From Nostocoides sp. F2B08 (GTDB lineage: Bacteria > Actinomycetota > Actinomycetes > Actinomycetales > Dermatophilaceae): a stretch of DNA of 64,000 bases. Under the pieces are notes generated by a model. It was not told the DNA's origin and searched no databases. It saw only the letters and a list, made by a program, of their open reading frames with translations. Both the position numbers and the translations under genes were made by a program. Within the stretch, counting starts at the first letter, position 1. The number at the start of each line of letters is the position of its first letter. The DNA is taken from assembly GCF_009184895.1 (NCBI RefSeq), contig NZ_WESE01000006.1, forward strand, positions 62,501 to 126,500, in the 5' to 3' direction. Shown here piece by piece: positions 52,012 through 58,776 of the stretch.

Positions 52012-53789
52012 TCAGCGTCTGGGCACCGAACGCCGAGACCGTCGAGATCGATGCGATCGCCGACGGCGAGCCGCTGCGGGAGACGATGCGCAAGGGCCGC
52101 GGGGGGTGGTGGCGCTGGGACGGTGATCCCGGCGAGCACGACGTGTTCGACTACGGCTTCGTCCTCGACCGTGGCACGGTCCTGCCCGACCCGCGCAGCG
52201 CGTGGCAGCCCTACGGCGTGCACCGCCGCAGCCGGTGGTGGAGCGGAGCGCCGCTGCGCAGGAGGGACCGCGAGTGGCGTGGGCCGCGCGGGGGTGCGGG
52301 GACGCTCGGCGGAGTCGTCTACGAGATGCACGTCGGCACCTTCACGCCGCAGGGGACCCTCGACAGCGCGGTCGAGCGGCTCGACCACCTCGTCGACCTC
52401 GGCGTCGACGTCGTCCAGGTCATGCCGCTCGCGGCGTTCCCCGGCCGGCGCGGCTGGGGGTATGACGGCGTCGGGTTCTACAGCGTCCACGACGCCTACG
52501 GCGGGCCCGACGCGTTCATCCGCTTCGTCGACGCCTGTCACGCCCGCGGTCTCGGGGTCTGCCTCGACGTCGTCTACAACCACCTCGGCCCGGTCGGCAA
52601 CTACCTCGGACTCTTCGGCCCGTACTTCACCGACACCCACGACACTCCGTGGGGCTGGGCGGTCAACCTCGACGCCGAGCACAGCGACGTCGTGCGCGGG
52701 TTCATCGTCGACGCGGCGACCCGGTGGTTCGAGCTGTTCGGCGTCGACGCCCTGCGGCTCGACGCGGTGCACGAGCTCAAGGACGACACCCCCGAGCGGG
52801 ACGGTGGCCCGCATCTGCTCGCCGAGCTGTCGGAGGCGACCGCGGCGCTCGCCGAACGGGTGGAACGTCCGCTCGACCTCATCGCCGAGAGCGACCTCAA
52901 CGACGCCACCATGATCACGCCGGTCGCCGACGGTGGGCTCGGCATGAGCGCGCAGTGGGCCGACGACGTCCACCACGCCCTGCACGTCGCGCTCACCGGC
53001 GAGACCCAGGGGTACTACGGCGACTTCGCCGACCCCGAGGCGCTGACCAAGACGCTGACCCGTGCGTTCTTCCACGACGGGTCGTTCAGCACCTTCCGCG
53101 GCGAGGAGTGGGGCGCGCCGGTCGACCCCGCCACTGTCAGCGGTCACCGGTTCGTCGCCTACCTGCAGACCCACGACCAGGTCGGCAACCGGGCCACCGG
53201 CGACCGGATCGGGGCCTCGGTCACGCCGGGGCAGCAGGCCGCGGGAGCCGCCCTGTACCTGCTGTCGGCCTTCACCCCCATGGTGTTCATGGGCGAGGAG
53301 TGGGCCGCCTCGACGCCGTGGCAGTACTTCACCGACTTCCGCGACCCCGAGATGGGGCGGGCGGTGAGCGAGGGGCGGCGCGCGGAGTTCGCCGAGCACG
53401 GCTGGGTCGACGGTGGGGTGCCCGACCCCCAGGACGAGTCGACCCGGGACGCCTCGGTGCTGCGTTGGGACGAGGTCGGCGTCGGCGACCACCGCGCCAT
53501 GCTGCTCTGGTACCGCCGGCTCATCGAGCTGCGGCGCTCCGAGCCCGATCTCGCCGACCCGGATCTGCGGGCCGTCGCGGTCGAGCGCGACGCCGATGCC
53601 GGCTGGGTCGTCGTGCGACGTGGCGCCTTCCGGGTCGTCGCCAACCTCGGGTCCGAGGAGGTGCGGGCCCCGCTCGAGGGGACCGTGGGGGAGGTGACCG
53701 CCTCCTTCGGCGAGGTCCCGAACCCGAGGCGAGGAGCGCATACCGTGCGGGTCGGCGGGCACAGCGTGGCGGTGGTTCGGACCGCCTAG
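52008..53789 (+). CDS. treZ: Malto-oligosyltrehalose trehalohydrolase
   Basis: A 593-residue GH13 enzyme releasing free trehalose from TreY products. An N-terminal E-set domain (SVWAPNAETVEIDAIADG) precedes the barrel. Motifs: VYEMHVGTFTPQGTLDSAVE, GVCLDVVYNHLGPVGNYLG, GVDALRLDAVHELKDD (Asp), LIAESDLNDATMI (Glu), VAYLQTHDQVGN (Asp), SAFTPMVFMGEEWA. GTG start overlaps the treY stop. Together with glgX and treY this gives a complete glycogen-to-trehalose route. The 3' end overlaps the convergent SRPBCC gene by 4 nt. Confidence 0.96.
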   Translation: MISVWAPNAETVEIDAIADGEPLRETMRKGRGGWWRWDGDPGEHDVFDYGFVLDRGTVLPDPRSAWQPYGVHRRSRWWSGAPLRRRDREWRGPRGGAGTLGGVVYEMHVGTFTPQGTLDSAVERLDHLVDLGVDVVQVMPLAAFPGRRGWGYDGVGFYSVHDAYGGPDAFIRFVDACHARGLGVCLDVVYNHLGPVGNYLGLFGPYFTDTHDTPWGWAVNLDAEHSDVVRGFIVDAATRWFELFGVDALRLDAVHELKDDTPERDGGPHLLAELSEATAALAERVERPLDLIAESDLNDATMITPVADGGLGMSAQWADDVHHALHVALTGETQGYYGDFADPEALTKTLTRAFFHDGSFSTFRGEEWGAPVDPATVSGHRFVAYLQTHDQVGNRATGDRIGASVTPGQQAAGAALYLLSAFTPMVFMGEEWAASTPWQYFTDFRDPEMGRAVSEGRRAEFAEHGWVDGGVPDPQDESTRDASVLRWDEVGVGDHRAMLLWYRRLIELRRSEPDLADPDLRAVAVERDADAGWVVVRRGAFRVVANLGSEEVRAPLEGTVGEVTASFGEVPNPRRGAHTVRVGGHSVAVVRTA

Positions 53790-54283
53790 GTCGCGCCGAA
53801 CGCGGCGGCGTACTCCCCGCCGAGGCCTTCGTAGTCCGACCAGCGCACCTGGCTGACCGTGCCGGTCCGGACGCTGTCCACGAGTCGGTCGAGGTAGTAC
53901 TCCCAGCCCGGGCCCACGTCGGTAACCGGCTGGGCGCCGGTGAGCACCTGCGCGAAGGTGAGCACGGTCCGGCCGTCCTCCTCGTGCAGCCGGAGGTCCA
54001 GGGTCCACACCTGGCCCGGGTCGTCGTGGACGTTGTGCACGCGCAGGTGGTGCGGCGGGTGGCACTCGTCGATGGCGTAGGGCTCGACAGGCATCTCGTC
54101 CTCGAAGGCCCACGTGACCTCGACCAGACCCGTGGCCGGGTCGCCGGTCCAGGTGCAGAACCAGCGCCCGAGACGCTCGGACTCGGTGACCGCCGCCCAC
54201 ACGTCCTCGACGGGTGCGGCGAAGGTGCGGGTGAGCACGAGGTGCTCCTGGCCTCCGCGCAGCTCTCGTGTTCCGGTGATCAT
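53786..54283 (-). CDS. SRPBCC/AHSA1-like protein
   Basis: A 165-residue START/Bet v1-like fold. Blocks: VLTRTFAAPVEDVWAAVTES, LGRWFCTWTGDPATGLVEV, VEPYAIDECHPPHHLRV, TFAQVLTGAQPVTDVGPGWE and YYLDRLVDSV, all typical of the AHSA1/activator-of-Hsp90-ATPase-like bacterial family paired with ArsR repressors. It probably binds a hydrophobic ligand. ATG overlaps the ArsR stop (ATGA), so both form one unit controlled from the operator upstream. Confidence 0.85.
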   Translation of the reverse strand: MITGTRELRGGQEHLVLTRTFAAPVEDVWAAVTESERLGRWFCTWTGDPATGLVEVTWAFEDEMPVEPYAIDECHPPHHLRVHNVHDDPGQVWTLDLRLHEEDGRTVLTFAQVLTGAQPVTDVGPGWEYYLDRLVDSVRTGTVSQVRWSDYEGLGGEYAAAFGAT

Positions 54284-54681
54284 GCGCTCTCTCCTGACTG
54301 TGCGGGGGATGGTTCGGATGCGGTATGCGGTGGTCCGGTCCCCGTCGAACCTGCCCGTTCGCGGACGGTGCGGCGCACCTCGAGCTCGAGGGCGTCCAGT
54401 GCGTGCTCGGCGACCGGCGGTGGGGGTGCCGACCGCAGGGCGGACGTCCAGCGGTCCACCTGCTCGAGGGGCTCGGTGACGAGCTCGAAGTGGCGCTCGC
54501 GGCCCCGGTCGGTCGCGCGGACGAGACCGGCCGCGGTGAGGACGCGGAGGTGACGGCTGACGGCCGGCCGTGAGATCCCGCGGCCCCGGGACAGGTCGAC
54601 GACCCGCGTTGCGCCGTCCCGGGCGAGGTCCTCCAGCAGACTGCGCCGCACCGGGTCGGCGATGGCGGTGAACACGTCCAC
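54280..54681 (-). CDS. ArsR family transcriptional regulator
   Basis: A 133-residue winged-helix repressor. The HTH region is FTAIADPVRRSLLEDLARDG then ATRVVDLSRGRGISRPAVSR and HLRVLTAAGLVRATDRGRER. It lacks Cys metal sites and belongs to the SRPBCC-linked type. Start placed at GTG 54681: the -10-like TTACCT (54688-54693) is 6 nt before it and a palindromic operator covers 54689-54706, so longer starts would lie inside the promoter. The translated product is coupled to the SRPBCC gene. Confidence 0.88.
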   Translation of the reverse strand: MDVFTAIADPVRRSLLEDLARDGATRVVDLSRGRGISRPAVSRHLRVLTAAGLVRATDRGRERHFELVTEPLEQVDRWTSALRSAPPPPVAEHALDALELEVRRTVRERAGSTGTGPPHTASEPSPAQSGESA

Positions 54682-54687
54682 GGAAAT

Positions 54688-54716
54688 AGGTAACCAATCA
54701 GTTACCAATCTGTCAA
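54688..54716 (-). promoter_or_regulatory. Promoter and palindromic operator of the arsR-SRPBCC unit
   Basis: On the minus strand: TTGACA (54716-54711), a 17-bp spacer, and TTACCT (54693-54688). A perfect palindrome GGTAAC-CAATCA-GTTACC (54689-54706) covers the spacer and -10 box. Repressor binding there would block RNA polymerase directly. +1 would fall at about the GTG start, so the message is probably leaderless. Confidence 0.6.
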
Positions 54717-54745
54717 CACGTCGGCCCGCTGTCGTGAGGACGGCC

Positions 54746-54751
54746 TAGGCT
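54746..54751 (+). promoter_or_regulatory. -10 box TAGGCT for the first FtsX-like permease (leaderless)
   Basis: TAGGCT 7 nt before GTG 54759. Confidence 0.4.
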
Positions 54752-54758
54752 GACGGGC

Positions 54759-57700
54759 GTGTCGCTCGCCATCGTGACGGTGCGCCGGATCCGGCCGCAC
54801 CTGGCCACCTGGCTGGCCGTGCTCGTCTCGATCCTCGTGACCGCGACAGCGGTCGGCGCGCTCGTGCTGCTCAGCGCCCAGATCGGGGCCGCCAGCACTC
54901 GCGGTCTGATCGCGGCGGCCGACCCCGCAGCGCGGTCGGTCGCGGTCACCACCTCGGTGCCCGCCGGGGACCGCGCCGAGGCCGATGCGGCGGTGTCGGA
55001 GCTGCTGGGGCCGGTGAGCGAGGGCGCCGAGGTCACGACCGTCGCGACGGCCACCACGCGGGGCATCGTCGGCCAGCCCGAGAACGCTCGGGCGCTGCTC
55101 GCCGAGGTCGGCGACGTGGACGTGAAGGCCGACCTCGTCGCGGGGGCGTGGCCGACCCGCGGCGGCGCGCCGGCGGGCGGTGATTCGCTCGAGGTGGCCG
55201 TCCACGAGGCGGCAGCGGACGCGCTCGGCCTCGAGGTCGGGTCGCGGATCGGGTTGGTCGACCTGCTCGACCGAGACGCGGCCAACCGTGAGGCGCAGGT
55301 CGTCGGCACGTTCCTTCCCCATGATCCCGCGGACGCCGTCTGGACGGCCCTGCCCATCGCCGCGACGGGGACGACGAGCACCGAGTTCGAGACCTATGGA
55401 CCCTTTCTGCTCGCGGACGGCGCCCTCGACGCCGGCGAGAGCGGCTCGACGACCGTGACCTGGCGGGTCTCACCGGAGATCCCGGGGACGAGCGCCGACG
55501 CCGTCGCCGCCCTGGCCGACCGGGTCCGGGAGACGCTCGAGGCGGGCCGGGCGGCGGCCTCACTGGACGACCCAAGCGCGGTGCCCGTCCTGCGCGGAGC
55601 CCAGACATCCTCGGACCTGCCCACCATCCTCGACGAGGCCGCAGAGCTCTCCACCCGGGCGCAGGCGGCTCTGCTCACGCCGGTGTTCCTCCTGCTTCTT
55701 CTCGGCGGGACCGCCCTCGCGGTCAGCGTCTCCCTCCTCGCTCTCCTGCGGGAGGGGGAGACCCGGCTGCTGCGCACCCGGGGCGCCGGCACGCTGCAGA
55801 TCGCCCGGATCGCGCTCGGCGAGGGCTTGCTGCTCGTCGCGGTCGCCATCGTCGCCGGGGCCCTCCTCGCGCCTCTGGTCGCGTCGTTCGCCGCTGCCCG
55901 GGCCGGACTCGGGTCCGCGGTCACGGCAACGGTGGGCGCGGGGTTCACGGACGCACTACGGGACCCCACGTTCCTCGCGACGTCGGCCGCGGTCGGTGTG
56001 CTCGCGGTGGTCACCGTCGTCGTCACGACCGTGGTGCGCTCGCGAGACCTGCCTCGAGGGACGGCGCGGCCCGGGCTGGTCCGGGTGCTCGCGGGCGCGG
56101 GGGTCGACCTCGTCCTCGTCGCCCTCGGGGTGCTGGCTCTGCTCCAGCTGCGGCGCTACCTCGAGGATCCGACCCCCACCCTCGACCCGCTCACGGCGGC
56201 CGCGCCGGGACTCCTCGTGGCGGCGGCCGCTGTCGCGGTGCTGCGGGTGCTGCCGCTGCTGGCCCGAGGTGTCGGTCGCCTCACGGACGAACGCTCCCTT
56301 CCGGTCGCCTGGGGTGGCTGGCAGGTGGCGCGCCGACTCGGCACCCAGGCCGGTGCGCTCCTCCTCATCCTGCTCGCCGTCCCCATCGGCGTCCTCGCGG
56401 TGTCGCAGCAGTCGACGACAACCGTCGCGATCGCCGACCAGAGCGACTTCGCGGCCGGCGCACCACTGAGGGTGGTTCCGCGTCCGGACGCCGTGCGCGA
56501 CCCTGCAATCCTCACCCGGTATGCGGAAGTAGCCGGTGGCCCGGATCGCGTCCTGCCCGTCGCGCGAGAGACGATGACGCTCGGCTCGCTCGATCGGGTC
56601 ACCGTCCTGGCCCTCGACAGCACGACCGCGGGAACCGTCGCGCGTCCACGCGACGACCTCGTCTTCGGTGGGACCTGGACCGGCCTCATGGACGGCCTCG
56701 CCGAGGCGCGTCCGGCGTCGGTGGCGGGTATCCGGCTGCCGGACGACGTGACGGAGCTCGAGATCGCCGCGGACCTCGAGATGCGCGACGCCGATGTCGT
56801 CTTCCCTCCCGGCGAGGCGCCGGCCGAGGCAGGCGACCTCGTCGTCGTGCTCACCGACGGCACGGGTCGCACGTGGCCCGTGACCGCGGGCGACATCGCG
56901 AGCGGGCGGCCGGCGACGGTGTCGCTCGACGCGGGGCTCCCACGACCCGTGACGATCACCGCCCTGCAGGTCATCACCAGCCTGGCCTGGTACGCCGACG
57001 AGCAGGGGCCCCTCCTGCGGGTCACGCTCGAGTCGGTGGCCGCGGACGGTCGCCCGGTGTCCCTCGGGGGGCTCGAGGACCCGGTCGTTCAGGAGGGGCA
57101 GGTGGTGCTGACGGCGACCCGCGACGAGACGGACCCTCCGCCCGTCGTCCTCACCGAGGCGGTCGCGGCCGACCTCGAGGTGGGGGTCGGGGACCTGATG
57201 ACCCTGCCGGTCCGCGGTCAGAGTCTCGACGTCGAGGTGACGGGCGTCGTGCGGGCCCTGCCCACGGCCGTCGTCCCCGAACGCGGAGTGGTCGCCGACT
57301 TCGCCACGCTCGACGCGGCGGCGCTCGCGGCCGCCGACGGTGACGTCATCGTCGGGACGGCGCCGCGGGAGGTGTGGCTGGACCCGGTCGATGTCGACGC
57401 CGCCGAGAGCGCCCTGGCCGACGACCCTGCTGCGGCCGCGACGATCGTCTCGGTCGAGCGGCTCGAGGCGGATCGGCTGAGCAGCCCCGTCCACGCGGGG
57501 ATGCGCGCGGCGCTCCAGCTCGTCGGGGTCGCGGCCACGGCCCTGGCCGCGCTCGGCTTCGCCGCCACGACCGCGGCCGTCGGTCGCACGCGCCGCCAGG
57601 AGAGCGCCGTCCTCCACGCGCTCGGGCTGGCGCCGACACGGATCCGGTTCACCGTGCTCGTCGAGCGCTGGGTCGTCATCGCACTCGCGGTCGCCGCCGG

Positions 57701-57917
57701 CCTCGCGGTGGGAGTGCTCATCACGTATGCGGTGGTCCCCCTCCTCGTCGGAGGCGACGGTCACCCGCTGGTGCCGTCGGTGCGCGCCGTCGTCCCGTGG
57801 CCCGCGGTCGTGCTCGTCGCCCTCGCGACGACCGGCGCGCTCGTCCTGGCGACCCTCGTCGCCGCGCGCCGGCTGACGACCGACCTCGCCGCTGGTCTGC
57901 GCGACAGCGCCGTGTAG
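54759..57917 (+). CDS. FtsX-like ABC transporter permease (MacB/LolC type), large
   Basis: A 1052-residue permease. An N-terminal TM helix (LAVLVSILVTATAVGALVLL) is followed by a large extracytoplasmic domain (about 45-310). Core TM segments: ALLTPVFLLLLLGGTALAVS, LLRTRGAGTLQIARIALGEG (the coupling helix region), VAVLRVLPLLARG; further membrane segments and a second extracellular domain follow, with a terminal FtsX TM block (RMRAALQLVGVAATALAALG, then RRQESAVLHALGLAPTRI). This twofold layout is typical of lone actinobacterial FtsX proteins that pair with separate ATPases. GTG start, leaderless. Related to the permease and two ATPases at 58777-63211, but a tandem repeat lies between. Confidence 0.88.
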   Translation: MSLAIVTVRRIRPHLATWLAVLVSILVTATAVGALVLLSAQIGAASTRGLIAAADPAARSVAVTTSVPAGDRAEADAAVSELLGPVSEGAEVTTVATATTRGIVGQPENARALLAEVGDVDVKADLVAGAWPTRGGAPAGGDSLEVAVHEAAADALGLEVGSRIGLVDLLDRDAANREAQVVGTFLPHDPADAVWTALPIAATGTTSTEFETYGPFLLADGALDAGESGSTTVTWRVSPEIPGTSADAVAALADRVRETLEAGRAAASLDDPSAVPVLRGAQTSSDLPTILDEAAELSTRAQAALLTPVFLLLLLGGTALAVSVSLLALLREGETRLLRTRGAGTLQIARIALGEGLLLVAVAIVAGALLAPLVASFAAARAGLGSAVTATVGAGFTDALRDPTFLATSAAVGVLAVVTVVVTTVVRSRDLPRGTARPGLVRVLAGAGVDLVLVALGVLALLQLRRYLEDPTPTLDPLTAAAPGLLVAAAAVAVLRVLPLLARGVGRLTDERSLPVAWGGWQVARRLGTQAGALLLILLAVPIGVLAVSQQSTTTVAIADQSDFAAGAPLRVVPRPDAVRDPAILTRYAEVAGGPDRVLPVARETMTLGSLDRVTVLALDSTTAGTVARPRDDLVFGGTWTGLMDGLAEARPASVAGIRLPDDVTELEIAADLEMRDADVVFPPGEAPAEAGDLVVVLTDGTGRTWPVTAGDIASGRPATVSLDAGLPRPVTITALQVITSLAWYADEQGPLLRVTLESVAADGRPVSLGGLEDPVVQEGQVVLTATRDETDPPPVVLTEAVAADLEVGVGDLMTLPVRGQSLDVEVTGVVRALPTAVVPERGVVADFATLDAAALAAADGDVIVGTAPREVWLDPVDVDAAESALADDPAAAATIVSVERLEADRLSSPVHAGMRAALQLVGVAATALAALGFAATTAAVGRTRRQESAVLHALGLAPTRIRFTVLVERWVVIALAVAAGLAVGVLITYAVVPLLVGGDGHPLVPSVRAVVPWPAVVLVALATTGALVLATLVAARRLTTDLAAGLRDSAV

Positions 57918-57954
57918 TCCATCACGCCACGCCGCCGCCGGGTGTCGGCGCAGG

Positions 57955-58243
57955 GGTATGCCGTCCGCGTGGTATCCGGCGCTGTTGGCATGCTGGTGGT
58001 TCGTCGTGGGCGTAGGGGTATGCCGTCCGCGTGGTATTCGGCGCTGTTGGCATGCTGGTGGTTCGTCGTGGGCGGAGGGGTATGCCGTCCGCGTGGTATC
58101 CGGCGCTGTTGGCATGCTGGTGGTTCGTCGTGGGCGTAGAGGTATGCCGTCCGCGCGATATCCGGCGCTGTTGGCATGCTGGTGGTTCGTCGTGGGCGTA
58201 GAGGTATGCCGTCCGCGCGATATCCGGCGCTGTTGGCATGCTG
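57955..58243 (+). repeat. 62-bp tandem repeat (VNTR-like), about 5 copies
   Basis: Unit starts lie at 57955, 58017, 58079, 58141 and 58203, an exact 62-bp period. Each begins GGTATGCCGTCCGCG and contains GCTGTTGGCATGCTGGTGG; the fifth copy breaks off after GGCATGCTG. Copies 1-3 have GCGTGGTATYCG and copies 4-5 GCGCGATATCCG, showing stepwise duplication. In each unit the opening GGTATGCC can pair with GGCATGCT using G-U pairs (8 bp). It fills the 424-nt gap between the first permease and the small gene at 58342. No spacers, so not CRISPR. Confidence 0.95.
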
Positions 58244-58329
58244 CCGACTCTCGATGGGCATACCGCGACGGCGCCAGCGGCGGATCGCGCTCTGCGTGGG
58301 GCCCCTGTGCAGGTCAGGGGGCCACCGCA

Positions 58330-58335
58330 TACGGT
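58330..58335 (+). promoter_or_regulatory. -10 box TACGGT for the gene at 58342 (leaderless)
   Basis: TACGGT 6 nt before ATG 58342, just downstream of the tandem repeat. Confidence 0.35.
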
Positions 58336-58341
58336 TGGCCC

Positions 58342-58776
58342 ATGCACGAGCAGAGCACACCCGACGAGGAGCACCAGGACCCGCCGGGCGTCGACGACGC
58401 GACCATCGAGGCGGTGGGCCGTCTCACCGAGGCTCTCGAGACGGTCGAACGCGCCCGCGGTCACCTGTACTCCTTCCACCAGCTCAGCGGCGAGGCCGAC
58501 TTCAAGATCGGTGACGCCGTCGACCAGCTGCGCGCCGCCGGACACACCGAGCTCGCCGACTCGCTGAGCAGGCGCATCGTCGGTCGCAACGTGCTGCCCG
58601 GCCGGTGGACCTTCCAGGTCGTCGAGGAGTACGACGACGGCTACTGGCAGCCGCTGCGCGACGCCGAGCGGGAGGTGCGCGACGAGCTCGTCGAGGGGCG
58701 GCGGCACCTGGCCGAGTCCCAGCTCAAGGAGGAGCGCCGCACCCACGGGCACCCGGGACACGCGCGCAGGCCCTGA
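58342..58776 (+). CDS. Small conserved helical protein, function unknown
   Basis: A 144-residue soluble protein. Acidic N-terminus, then helices ATIEAVGRLTEALETVERAR and GDAVDQLRAAGHTELADSLS, a beta stretch NVLPGRWTFQVVEEYDDGYW, and REVRDELVEGRRHLAESQLK ending in a basic tail HGHPGHARRP. This looks like a widespread but unnamed actinobacterial family. ATG 58342 is chosen with the -10 box; the longer frame runs through the tandem repeat. It ends directly before the second permease GTG, so they are probably co-transcribed. Confidence 0.75.
   Translation: MHEQSTPDEEHQDPPGVDDATIEAVGRLTEALETVERARGHLYSFHQLSGEADFKIGDAVDQLRAAGHTELADSLSRRIVGRNVLPGRWTFQVVEEYDDGYWQPLRDAEREVRDELVEGRRHLAESQLKEERRTHGHPGHARRP

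Noticed and set aside
47273-54200. Very long minus-strand frames opposite glgX, treY and treZ (745, 951 and 873 codons)
   Set aside because: High-G+C shadows of three unmistakable GH13 genes; no recognisable domains, and they overlap one another.
57955-58243. CRISPR array
   Set aside because: The 62-bp units are directly adjacent, with no unique spacers, and no cas gene is near.
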